Positions 7,426-16,085 of a DNA stretch of 42,571 nt are shown one piece after another. The DNA comes from JBJXHG01 sp046160865 (GTDB lineage Bacteria > Planctomycetota > UBA1135 > GCA-002686595): the NCBI GenBank assembly GCA_046160865.1, contig JBJXHG010000091.1:1-42571 (forward strand). Reading direction: 5' to 3'. The translations under genes were made by a program, and so were the position numbers. How positions within the stretch are numbered: position 1 is the stretch's first letter; every line of letters starts with the position of its first letter. A model generated the notes under the pieces. The model was not told the DNA's origin and made no database searches. It saw nothing but the letters and a program-made list of their open reading frames with translations.

Positions 7426-9063
7426 TCAGCCGCCGCTCGGCGCGGGCTTCTGCTGCGCCGCGCGCAGTTGCGCGTCGAGATCCGCGAACGCGCGGTGCCG
7501 CGGCGCGAGGCGGCGCGTCTCCTCGATCGCGGCGCGCGCCGCATCGACGCGGCCGAGCCGCAAGAGCACATAGCAACGATTGATGCGCGGATCGATGAAC
7601 TTCGGATCGGCTTCGATCGCCTTGCGGTAGGCCGCTTCCGCGCGCGCGAGATCGGTGCCGAGGAAGTAGAGCTCGTTCCCGAGGCGAAACTGCGCCTGCG
7701 CGTGTCCGGGATAGATCTCGGCCGCGCGCTCGAAGGCCGCCAATGCGCCGGCGTGATCCTTCTCCTTGCTGAGCAGCATGCCGAGGTTGACGTGTGCCTT
7801 CGCGCTGCGCGGCGCGCTGATCGTCTGCTCGCGGAAGAGCGTCGGTTCGTCCTTCCAGGTCGGATTGCGCACGATCGTGCGCACCGAGCCGAGCACGACG
7901 AGCACGCCGGTTGCCGCGAGGAACACGTTCGTGCCGGCGCGCTCGCGCAACATGTCGAGCAGCACCGCGCCGAGCACGCAGGCGAGGATCGAAGGCGCGT
8001 AGGCGAGGCGCTCGCCCTGGATCGTGCCGATCGGGAACAGCACGTTCGCCGTCGCGGCCCACGTGATCGCGTACGCGAGCACGCAGAAGCCGATCACGGG
8101 GCGCGTGCGCCGCGTGAGGAACGCCGCAGCGATCCCTACCACGGCGATCGCGATGAGCCCGAGCACGTGCGGGTCGGCGAAACTCTGCGCGACGGCGACC
8201 TGGTCGAACGAGTAGTCGGACGACAGCGTCGTCGGCAGGACGAGCAGGCGCAGGTAGGCGAGCTGCACTTTGAGCGCCGACGCGATGCGGCCGCCGGCGT
8301 CGAGCGCGACGAGCGGATTCTCGACGAACGGCACCTCCTCGTCGTGCGCGTGATCGTGACCCGCGAGCGCCGCGGCCCGCAGCGTGGCCCATGCGCCGAG
8401 CGCGAGCGCGCCGAGCACGAGCGTCATCCCTCGCAGCCGCGGGCCGCCCGCCGGCATCCACGCATCGAGGAGCAGCGCGACCGGTAAGAACACGACGGCG
8501 GATTCCTTGCTCGACACGGCGACGAACAAGCACAGCGCGCCGAGCACCGGCCGTCCGCCGCGCGCGAGACACAGGAACGCGAGGCCAAAGGCCGCGGCGA
8601 GCAGCTCGGAGCGTGCGTACACGTTCGCCACGGGCTCGGTGTGCAGTGGATGCACGGCGAAGAGCAGCGCGGCCGCGAGCGCGGCCCAACGCGACAGCGC
8701 GAGGCGCTCGGCGAACACGAAGACGAGCGCGCTCGCGGCCGCGTGCAGCAAGACGTTCGTCAGGTGGAACAGGAACGGACTCTCCCCCGCCGCGCCAAAC
8801 ACGCCGTTCGCCCACCAGTTCAGCGCGAACGAGAACGCCGTCAGCGGCCGGTAGAGATCCACGTGCGCGTGCGTCCCGCCGTAGAAGTCGCTCCCGAAGA
8901 GCGCGGCGAGCTTCCACGGGTCGTGCATCCCAGGCGTCTGCACGATGACCTTGTCGTCGTACACGAGTTCGTGTCCGAGCGTGTTGAGGTACACGAGGAC
9001 GGCGACGGCGAGCACGGCGAGGATCGCGGTGCGGCGAGAGAGCGGCGTCGAAGGGGTCTGCAT
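7426..9063 (-). CDS. TMTC-like polytopic membrane protein with C-terminal TPRs (GT39-like glycosyltransferase)
   Basis: The 545-residue protein starts at the ATG at 9063. The first transmembrane helix (about 12-29) is followed by VYDDKVIV with Asp36/Asp37, the acidic pair found in the first luminal/periplasmic loop of protein-O-mannosyltransferase-like GT-C enzymes. Many hydrophobic helices follow to about residue 390. A tetratricopeptide region covers about 421-530 (repeats such as AKAHVNLGMLLSKEKDHAGALAAFERAAEIYP are visible). This architecture matches bacterial TMTC-type proteins. The likely role is transfer of a sugar from a lipid carrier to an exported protein, with the TPRs binding partners; substrate and activity are inferred. 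No clear Shine-Dalgarno is seen before the start; a hairpin lies at 9070-9092. Confidence 0.75.
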   Translation of the reverse strand: MQTPSTPLSRRTAILAVLAVAVLVYLNTLGHELVYDDKVIVQTPGMHDPWKLAALFGSDFYGGTHAHVDLYRPLTAFSFALNWWANGVFGAAGESPFLFHLTNVLLHAAASALVFVFAERLALSRWAALAAALLFAVHPLHTEPVANVYARSELLAAAFGLAFLCLARGGRPVLGALCLFVAVSSKESAVVFLPVALLLDAWMPAGGPRLRGMTLVLGALALGAWATLRAAALAGHDHAHDEEVPFVENPLVALDAGGRIASALKVQLAYLRLLVLPTTLSSDYSFDQVAVAQSFADPHVLGLIAIAVVGIAAAFLTRRTRPVIGFCVLAYAITWAATANVLFPIGTIQGERLAYAPSILACVLGAVLLDMLRERAGTNVFLAATGVLVVLGSVRTIVRNPTWKDEPTLFREQTISAPRSAKAHVNLGMLLSKEKDHAGALAAFERAAEIYPGHAQAQFRLGNELYFLGTDLARAEAAYRKAIEADPKFIDPRINRCYVLLRLGRVDAARAAIEETRRLAPRHRAFADLDAQLRAAQQKPAPSGG

Positions 9064-9310
9064 GTGTTAGCCGACGTCGCAGTGACGACGGCTAGCACGA
9101 GCGTACGCAACCGCTCCGCGACGAGCGAGCGAGCGAACTCGTCGCGATGGCTCGTCGGCCGCACGGCGAAATCGGATGGCGCAGCGCGCTTCGCCAACCA
9201 GATCGCCCCAGTCGGCCGCGGGTGGAGGGCGACGTCCGCCGGTGAATCGACGCAATCGACGCGCCGGCAACATTGCCAGCGCGTCGACCGGGCTCGGACG
9301 CGTCGCAGAA
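9064..9310. other. Intergenic region between the RHS gene end and the TMTC-like gene
   Basis: No supported gene is seen. A 9-bp stem with one mismatch and a 5-nt loop (9070-9092) lies 6 nt upstream of the TMTC-like ATG on the minus strand. It could end RHS transcripts, although no T-run follows, or it could shape the TMTC leader. No RHS immunity gene is visible here. Confidence 0.4.
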
Positions 9311-12300
9311 TCAGCGGCGGGGCAACCGCGGCGGATACCAATTATCGCGCTCTCGCCGCATTCGATCGCGGTTCCATTGGTCGTGCCGCTTACGAAGGTT
9401 CTCGTTATCGCGTTCTCTTCGGCTATCGAAGCGCCCGCGATTGTCGAAGCCTTCACCCAAGCCGTCCATCACCTTGTTGAACGTGTCGCCCGCGGCGCCG
9501 CTCATCAGGTCCCAACCCGACGGGCCCTGCGACACACTGCAGTTGAAGAGCGCGCCACCCGGTTGAGTGGGTTGCATCGAGCGCTGCATCCCATCGAACA
9601 CTCCTTGCGCCGACGGGTACCCCATCCTGCTCGCGAACTCGTTCCAGTCCGAACATCCGTTCTGCTGCGCGATGTTGTTCAGCCCTTGGTTGAACGGGTG
9701 ATTCGGGTTCGGCGTTCCGTCCGGATTGGTGAACGGCAGTTCCGGGTCGTTGCCTCGCGGAGGCGCGTTCGGGTCGTTCGGGTCCGGTTGCGGCCCGGGA
9801 GGTGTTACCGGCGGTGTTACCGGCGGTGTTACCGGCGGCGTTACCGGCGGCGTTACCGGCGGCGGCGGGTCCGGAGGCGGTGGCGGATTGAGCGGATCCG
9901 GGATCGGCTTTTCGCCGGGTGTGCAGAAGCAGCACTCGCAGCCTCCCTCCGCTCCCGCGCCATTGCAGCACGTGCACACAGCAGGCGGCTCGAGACCCAA
10001 CGGATCGGTCTTGCTCCACGGATTGCTGCCGCAATACGTGTAACCGTTGCCGAGGTTCGCCTCGTCGCCCCAGATGCCGATCGGATCGCGCGAAAGGAAT
10101 CGGCCGAACGCCGGGTACAGATAACGATTGCGATAGTCGTAGAGCCTTGATTCCGAGTCGTAGCGCCGGCCGTTGAACAAGAACGGATTGCCGACCGACG
10201 ACCCCTGCGGCAGCGCCGCGAGTGTCGCGCCGTTGAGCGGCGTGCCGTAGTCATCGTAGTCGTACGACTCGACGACAGACCCCGTCGCGGCGTTCGTGAG
10301 CTTCATCACGTTGCCGAGCTCGTCGGCATGGTAGACGTAGTTGCTCGAGCTGCGACGCATCGTCAGCACTTCGTCGATCCCGCGCCCGTACACATACGTC
10401 GCGACCGTGGCGCCGCTCGCGTCCTGTTCCTCGCAGTCCTGCCAGTCGAAGTAGAAGTAGCGCGTCGCGACTCCGTCGACCGTCTTCTTGATCCGCCGAC
10501 CGAGCGCATCGTACGCGTACTGCGACGACGTCCAGCTCTGCGGACTCCAACTGTCGACGAGGCGGCTCTTGTAGTCGTAGGTGAAGAGGTATTGGTTCGT
10601 TCCGCCTCCGGGGTATTGCCCGAAGACCGGCCCCGGTGGCTTGATGCGCGTGAGGCTGCCGTTCGAATCGTGGAACCACTTGCCCGGCGGCGTGTTCGTG
10701 TACTGGTTCACCGGCGAGTCCGCCGCACCCATCGTGTACAGGTCGATCTGCGCGCCGGTCTGCACTTGCTGGCGATTGCCGACATCGTCGAGGGCGTAGG
10801 CGCGCGTGCGCTCCAACGCGTGACCGGGCTGCCCCACCACGGTGCGGACGGCCGAGTTCATGCGGTACACGGCGTCGTAGCCGTACGTGTTCAGGACTTG
10901 GCCGAGCTCGTCCTTCCGCGTCAGCTTGTTGCTCTCGCGGTCGTACGTGCTCGTGCGGTGGTCGAACGTGACGCTCCCCTGCGTCAGCACGTGCTTGACG
11001 TCTTTCTTGCGGCGTGCGAGGTCGTACACCGTCGTCTCGATCGACATCGGCGTGCCGCCCGAGCCGACCGCGTACAGTTGCTTCGTCTGCACGCGATCGA
11101 CTCCGATGTACGCATACCGCGCGACGTCGATGCCTTCGCTGCGCACGATCGAGAGTCGATTCCACGCATCGTGGATGCGCTGCACGATCCGGCCGCCGGG
11201 GTACGTCAAGTCGGTCAGATTCCCGACCCCGTCGTGGCGCGAGATGGTCGATCGTGTCAGTCCGGCGTGCGTCAGGTCCTCGCGTACCACGTTCGAGAGC
11301 GAATCGTAGAAGCGCACGACCGTCGAGTCGCCGTCGACCGCGGACACCAGTCGACCAAGGCCGTCGTACTGGAACGTCTCGACCTCACCCTGCGCGCCAA
11401 AGACCCCCGCACCGGGATAGATCGTCTTCTGCGTCAAGTTTCCGACGGGGTCGTATCCGAACAGGATCTCGGTGCCGTTCTGATCGCGCAGCTCCTTCGC
11501 TCGGTCGTTGCGGTCGAAGTCGAGGATCTCGGACACCGTCACATCGCCGAACGTGATCTTGTCCTGCCGATTTAGCGCGTCGTGCTCGTACGCGGTCGTG
11601 TTGCCCTTGTCGTCGAGCTGCGTCTTGAGGCGGCCGTTCTTGTCGTACGTCCGCGAGACGGTGATCCGACCTCCCGTGAACGCGCCGAACCGGTGCTCGG
11701 CCGTGCGGCGACCTGCGTCGTCGACGTCGTACACCGTCGCGTTGCCGTGGTTGTTGATCGGCAGGTTCGGGAGGCCGGTGTGCTCGCCGTACGTGTCGAG
11801 CGAAGGCAAGAGTGGCGTCAGGTCCGCGCTGACCCCGTCGCTGTGGAACCGCAGATTCGCGCGCGAGTCGTAGAGGTAGCGGTCCGTGTGGCGCATGTTG
11901 CTGGCTTCCGCCACGCGCCTTCCGAGTTTGTCGAAGAAGCGCCAGGTGCGCGTGTAGACGAGCGCGCCGTCGCTCGCGCGCCGCTCGCCTTCCTCGAGCA
12001 GGATCACGTTATGGTTCTTGTCGTACGTGTACTTGATCGCGTACTGAGCGAAGCCGATGGCGTCCGGGTGGTCCGACACCATCCACAAGCGGTCGAGTTC
12101 GTCGTGGAACATGAACTTCGGGCTACCGCTGTCGTCGATCGTCTGGACGACGCGGCCCTTCTTGTCGAAGAGCGCGCGTGAATTCGCCTTGCCATCACCG
12201 GGGACGAGCGGTCCGTCGACGGGTGTGACCCCCGAGCCCGTGGCGAAAGAGTCTTGGTCGGTCTGGTAGGCGCGGCTGCCTTCGTCGAAGCGGCGAGTGA

Positions 12301-15277
12301 CTCTTCCCACGAGTACGTTGCTGCCGTGGCGGTACTCCGTCGTGGTCGCATTTCCAGCCGGGTCGAGCGTGTCCGACACGACGAGCCGGTGGAGGGCACC
12401 GATCGACCCCGGCGAGTCCTCGTGCGTCTTGCGGTTGAACCCGTCGTAGGCGAACTCCCAGCAGTTGTTCTCCGCGTCGCAGAGATCGATGACCTCGCCG
12501 TGCAGGTTGTACTCCCGGTACGACTCCGCCAATTCGCCAAGCGCCAAATCGACGACGGCGGTCCCCAGCTCGGCGACCACGTCCGAGTGCGCTTCGTTGA
12601 TGTACGTCGGGTCGCGGAAAGCGAAACCGAGGCCGCCTCGCGCGGTGATGAACGGTCGATTGAACTCGTCGAACGTGAGCGACTCGACGTTACTCGCGTC
12701 GTTGCCCGCGACGAACTCGGGCAGCAGCGTCAGGATGCGGTTGCTCTGCTTGTCGTAGCGAAAGCGAGTCACCTCGCGCTGGCCCGCGCCACCTTGCAGA
12801 TCCTGCTCGACGAGGCGGTCGAGGACGTCGAACTTGAAGTAACTCTTGATGTCCGCGAGCGCAGCTGTGACGCCCGTCGGAAGCCCAGTGCTCGCGCTGA
12901 ACTCGGGAACGCGGTTGGCCGTCTGCACCTCGACGATATTGTCGTTGCCGTCGAACAGGTTCGTGACCGTGTTGCCGTCGGCGTCGGTACGCCGGATCAC
13001 GTCGTCCAGCGCGTTGTGCGCATACTCCGTCGCGAACCCGCGGCCGTCGACCAAGCGCGTCTTGCGGCCGAGCGCGTCGTACTCGTGGCGCTGATCGATG
13101 TCGTGTGGCAAGTGCGCTTCCGCCAGGAATCCGCCGTTACTCGTGCTCGGCGCTCCGCTGTTCGGCGTGCTCGAGGGGTAGTACAGGTACTCGGTCTGGT
13201 TCCCCTCGGCGTCCGTCATCGACGCGACGAGCGAGAACGAGTTGTAGACGAACGTCTCGGTTCGCTCCTGCAAGCTGAAGGACAGGCTCGGCGACGAGAT
13301 GTCGACGGGTACGTTCGCAGGAGGATGGCGCCGCTGCACTCTGTGTCCACGCACGACGCCGGTCATGCCGTCGCCGTTGAGGTCCGCCAGATTGTCCTCG
13401 GCCGACAGCGGCGGCACGATCGTCCCGATGATGTCGAACTGGTAGGCCTGCGCTCCGTCGATCGTCCAGGCCGTTACCACGTTCTGCACCGCGGCCGAGC
13501 CCCAGTCGAGCTCCTGGTAGTCGTAGAAGAAGCGCGCCATGTAGCGCTGCGGCGAGTTGACGCCGCCGTTCGGCGGAACGAAGTCCGGGTCGTTGCCGCG
13601 CGGCTCGACGATGGCCCGCACTTGGTTGAACAGCGGCTCGTACGAATACAGCGTGACGATCGGGTCCGACGGATCGTTGTCGTCGTAGGTGAGCTGCTCG
13701 ACCTTCAGCAGGTTGCCGTGCTGGAACCGGTCGAGCGTGTCCGAAGCGAACGGCCCGATCGGAATGATGTTTTCGTCGTTGTGGTACGAGTAGCGGAAGT
13801 GGCTCTCGGGGCCGATCACTTCCTTTAGCAGGCCGTGGTAGTCGCGGTACTTGCGCGTGATGATCGCATTCGCATCGACGCTGTAGAGCGGCGGCGTGTA
13901 CGACGGCGCGCCAGAATTCAGTCGGCTCAGCTCGGGATCGGTCGCTTCCTCCTCGCTGTTCAGGTTGACCTCTACGAGCGCGCCGATCGTCGACGCCGCG
14001 ACGGCGGGGTCCTCCGGATCGAGACGTCCCGTGAACTCGTAGCTGAGGAAGTCGCCGAAGCCCGCATCGAAGTAGGTCAGCGCTGCGTTGCCGTTCGGAC
14101 TGACGACCAGCGTGCGGCCACGCTCGCGCCAGTAGTAATCCCAGTCGTCGTGGTTCTCGCCGTGCTCGATGGGCGTCGGGTGGATCTCGTAGAAGAAGAG
14201 GTACTTGCCGCCCGCCTCGACGCCCGAATCGTTGGTGCCGCCGACGATCTGCGCGATGACGCGCCCTTCTCCGCTCGGACCCGATGGCGCGCCGTATTGA
14301 TTCTCGAGGTAGGTGAAGCCGCGTGCGTCGATCAAGCGCGTGATGTTGAAGCGCTGCGTCGAGCCCGTGTCGTCGGTCTGGTACTGGTACTGCTTCGTCT
14401 TGCCCGCCGGGAACGCATTGCTGAGCGACTGTGAGAGCGCGTCGTCGACGACGGGCGTGCGCACGGACGTCAAGCGTTCGAGGGTGTCGTGCCCGTACTG
14501 GACCACTCGCCCCGTGAAGTCCGTGATCGAGACCAGGCGCGCGGTCGGTGCGGTCGACGAGTATGCGAGCGTGATCTCGCGCCCGTAGGTGTCGACGATC
14601 TTCCACAGACGGCTGTACGTGTTCGGATGCGTGCCGACCGTCTGGTACTGGAGGTTGATCGTGTTGCCGTTGCGGTCTTGGACGCTCGACAGCCAGTACG
14701 ACGTGCTGCACCCCCCGATCCACAGCGACTTGGACACGACGCCGAACGTGTAGATCGTGCCGTCGTGCGTGCGTACGAGCATGTTCGGTGGATTGAATCC
14801 GCCGCCGAACGGATCCGTGAACAGGATCTTCGAGAACAAACCCTTCGGCATCTCCCATACGCCGGTCCAAGCATTCGGCTCGATGACGCTCATCTCGGTC
14901 TTGCCGTCGTAGTAGTACAAGCGATTCGGCGGAGCCGTGTCGCAGCTTGGGGAGTGAACGACGATCCGCTGAAACCAGTTGAGATCCCACTTCGGTCCGA
15001 GCGCGCTGTTGATCGAGCTACCGTTGCGATAGCTACGCTTGATCTCGAGATCCAAGCCCCCGCGACCGGGGATGTGCAGATCTGTCTCTTCCAGGTGGAA
15101 GTTGCCCGTCGAGAGCACAACGGGATCCCCGCCCGTCTTGTTGTCGCCCGTCTTCGGCTCCGGCGCTTCGTTGTCGATGTGCGCTTGGTCCGGCGGCGGA
15201 TCCGTTTGGGCTCGCGCCGTGCCCGCGGCACATAGACTCACACCGAGGAAGAACAGCTTCGAAAGCTTGCGGATCAT
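9311..15277 (-). CDS. Secreted RHS repeat-associated core protein with unrecognised C-terminal tip
   Basis: The start is placed at the ATG at 15277, which opens a Sec signal peptide (MIRKLSKLFFLGVSLCAAGTARA); the 44 codons upstream lack signal-peptide or coding character. The product has 1988 residues. GGDPVVLSTGNFHLEETDL and the following RSYRNGS region match the DUF6531/RHS N-terminus. Long stretches of YD/RHS repeats follow (YDALGRR, YDKNGRL, YDSRANL). The RHS-associated core ends with the DPLGL motif at about 1758-1762. The remaining 226 residues are a Cys-rich patch (CTCCNGAGAEGG then CECCFC), a proline stretch with PPVT repeats, and a charged, helical tip with an Arg-rich end. RHS proteins form a hollow shell that can carry a C-terminal toxin or binding domain. 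The function of this tip is not recognised. Confidence 0.9.
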   Translation of the reverse strand: MIRKLSKLFFLGVSLCAAGTARAQTDPPPDQAHIDNEAPEPKTGDNKTGGDPVVLSTGNFHLEETDLHIPGRGGLDLEIKRSYRNGSSINSALGPKWDLNWFQRIVVHSPSCDTAPPNRLYYYDGKTEMSVIEPNAWTGVWEMPKGLFSKILFTDPFGGGFNPPNMLVRTHDGTIYTFGVVSKSLWIGGCSTSYWLSSVQDRNGNTINLQYQTVGTHPNTYSRLWKIVDTYGREITLAYSSTAPTARLVSITDFTGRVVQYGHDTLERLTSVRTPVVDDALSQSLSNAFPAGKTKQYQYQTDDTGSTQRFNITRLIDARGFTYLENQYGAPSGPSGEGRVIAQIVGGTNDSGVEAGGKYLFFYEIHPTPIEHGENHDDWDYYWRERGRTLVVSPNGNAALTYFDAGFGDFLSYEFTGRLDPEDPAVAASTIGALVEVNLNSEEEATDPELSRLNSGAPSYTPPLYSVDANAIITRKYRDYHGLLKEVIGPESHFRYSYHNDENIIPIGPFASDTLDRFQHGNLLKVEQLTYDDNDPSDPIVTLYSYEPLFNQVRAIVEPRGNDPDFVPPNGGVNSPQRYMARFFYDYQELDWGSAAVQNVVTAWTIDGAQAYQFDIIGTIVPPLSAEDNLADLNGDGMTGVVRGHRVQRRHPPANVPVDISSPSLSFSLQERTETFVYNSFSLVASMTDAEGNQTEYLYYPSSTPNSGAPSTSNGGFLAEAHLPHDIDQRHEYDALGRKTRLVDGRGFATEYAHNALDDVIRRTDADGNTVTNLFDGNDNIVEVQTANRVPEFSASTGLPTGVTAALADIKSYFKFDVLDRLVEQDLQGGAGQREVTRFRYDKQSNRILTLLPEFVAGNDASNVESLTFDEFNRPFITARGGLGFAFRDPTYINEAHSDVVAELGTAVVDLALGELAESYREYNLHGEVIDLCDAENNCWEFAYDGFNRKTHEDSPGSIGALHRLVVSDTLDPAGNATTTEYRHGSNVLVGRVTRRFDEGSRAYQTDQDSFATGSGVTPVDGPLVPGDGKANSRALFDKKGRVVQTIDDSGSPKFMFHDELDRLWMVSDHPDAIGFAQYAIKYTYDKNHNVILLEEGERRASDGALVYTRTWRFFDKLGRRVAEASNMRHTDRYLYDSRANLRFHSDGVSADLTPLLPSLDTYGEHTGLPNLPINNHGNATVYDVDDAGRRTAEHRFGAFTGGRITVSRTYDKNGRLKTQLDDKGNTTAYEHDALNRQDKITFGDVTVSEILDFDRNDRAKELRDQNGTEILFGYDPVGNLTQKTIYPGAGVFGAQGEVETFQYDGLGRLVSAVDGDSTVVRFYDSLSNVVREDLTHAGLTRSTISRHDGVGNLTDLTYPGGRIVQRIHDAWNRLSIVRSEGIDVARYAYIGVDRVQTKQLYAVGSGGTPMSIETTVYDLARRKKDVKHVLTQGSVTFDHRTSTYDRESNKLTRKDELGQVLNTYGYDAVYRMNSAVRTVVGQPGHALERTRAYALDDVGNRQQVQTGAQIDLYTMGAADSPVNQYTNTPPGKWFHDSNGSLTRIKPPGPVFGQYPGGGTNQYLFTYDYKSRLVDSWSPQSWTSSQYAYDALGRRIKKTVDGVATRYFYFDWQDCEEQDASGATVATYVYGRGIDEVLTMRRSSSNYVYHADELGNVMKLTNAATGSVVESYDYDDYGTPLNGATLAALPQGSSVGNPFLFNGRRYDSESRLYDYRNRYLYPAFGRFLSRDPIGIWGDEANLGNGYTYCGSNPWSKTDPLGLEPPAVCTCCNGAGAEGGCECCFCTPGEKPIPDPLNPPPPPDPPPPVTPPVTPPVTPPVTPPVTPPGPQPDPNDPNAPPRGNDPELPFTNPDGTPNPNHPFNQGLNNIAQQNGCSDWNEFASRMGYPSAQGVFDGMQRSMQPTQPGGALFNCSVSQGPSGWDLMSGAAGDTFNKVMDGLGEGFDNRGRFDSRRERDNENLRKRHDQWNRDRMRRERDNWYPPRLPRR
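9801..9860 (-). repeat. 12-bp tandem repeat, five copies, encoding PPVT repeats in the RHS protein
   Basis: Five consecutive 12-bp units, read on the plus strand as GGTGTTACCGGC with one variable base, encode repeated Pro-Pro-Val-Thr in the RHS tail. The unit is a multiple of three, so copy-number change by slippage would keep the frame. It lies between the Cys-rich patch and the C-terminal tip. Confidence 0.9.
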
Positions 15278-15598
15278 GTTCGTCTTGCTCCACTCGAGTT
15301 GGACGCGCGGATGTCGAAACGGAATCTTTCGCAACCGAGGCAGAGCCGCGGTGACGATGGAACCGGAAGGACGCGCGAGCCGATATGCGGGAAGCGGACT
15401 CGCGCGCACGAACTCGGCGCTCGTTCACAATGAACGCCGCTCGCGTTTGGAACGTGGCGCGCTTCCTGTCAAAACGCGTCGAGGATCGCACGACTCGTTC
15501 GGACGACGCGGGTGGCGCGCGTGCTCCCACGATCGTTGCTTGCCTCCCGACGCGATACCGGCGCCCGACGTTCGCGAATCGGGTTGCGTGGCAGTCCA

Positions 15599-15855
15599 TG
15601 TCCCTGCCCTTCGCGGCAGGGACACGCGTTCCCCGCGGCAATACGCATCGTCGGGATCCCCTTCGACGCGCGCCGCTGGCGCGCGTCGATGCGCTGCGCG
15701 CACCGGGGCTTACCCCTTGCTCGCCTCGGCACGTCGCAGCCTTCGCCGAGGCGGTTCCTTCTGAAAAGCGCTCTTCGTCTCGCGAGCACGCAGGCGGCGT
15801 TCGCCGCTAATCGCGTCGACCGCAGCGTGCGTGTGTTCGACAGTCGCACGCTGCG
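15599..15855. repeat. Array of stem-loops, possible structured RNA or repeat element
   Basis: At least six inverted repeats occur in about 260 bp, with stems of 12, 11, 10 and 9 bp among them and tight loops. I recognise none of the standard RNA families: no RNase P, tmRNA or SRP core sequence is seen. The strand of any RNA is not clear. REP-like palindromes are an alternative. Confidence 0.45.
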
Positions 15856-16075
15856 CCGCTCGAACGGCATGAACGTCGCGGAATCGAGACGCAGACAATC
15901 GAGCGCGAGTTTCTTGCCACGTTTCGTTTGTGCCTCGAATTGGGACGATCACGGCGCGCACGCGGAATCTCGCCATCGATCGAGCACGTGCGCGCTAGTC
16001 TGCGCGCGTCGCATTCGTCCGCGCCGAGGGGAGCGCGCGGCGAAGCGTTCCTCGCCGTCCCAACGCCTTCTTCTC

Positions 16076-16080
16076 GGAGG
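16076..16080 (+). promoter_or_regulatory. Shine-Dalgarno site (GGAGG) of the secreted MBL protein
   Basis: GGAGG lies 5 nt before the ATG at 16086 and decides that start, which also opens a clean signal peptide. Confidence 0.8.
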
Positions 16081-16085
16081 ATTCC

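Larger units (their letters stand above)
15278..16085. other. 808-bp intergenic region with a cluster of strong hairpins
   Basis: No supported gene is found. The part at 15599-15855 holds a run of stem-loops. The main ones are a 10-bp stem (15599-15624), a 12-bp perfect stem with a 3-nt loop (15663-15689), a 5-bp stem (15690-15702), a GGGG/CCCC hairpin (15705-15716), a 9-bp stem with a 14-nt loop (15722-15753) and an 11-bp stem (15821-15855). The right end carries GGAGG at 16076-16080, the ribosome site of the secreted MBL gene. Confidence 0.6.

Noticed and set aside
5345..7573. 742-codon plus-strand frame across the M28 and MBL genes
   Set aside because: It spans two real genes on different strands and a promoter region, and its composition is Arg-rich shadow sequence.
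9064..9310. RHS immunity gene
   Set aside because: The open frames here overlap the RHS C-terminus in other registers, lack a ribosome site and are Arg-rich; none looks like a real gene.
9801..9860. CRISPR array
   Set aside because: The 12-bp units are contiguous without spacers and translate in frame to PPVT inside the RHS gene.
15278..16085. RNase P, tmRNA or SRP RNA in the hairpin-rich gap
   Set aside because: None of their conserved core sequences was found. Only the stems are present, so it was listed as an unidentified structured region.
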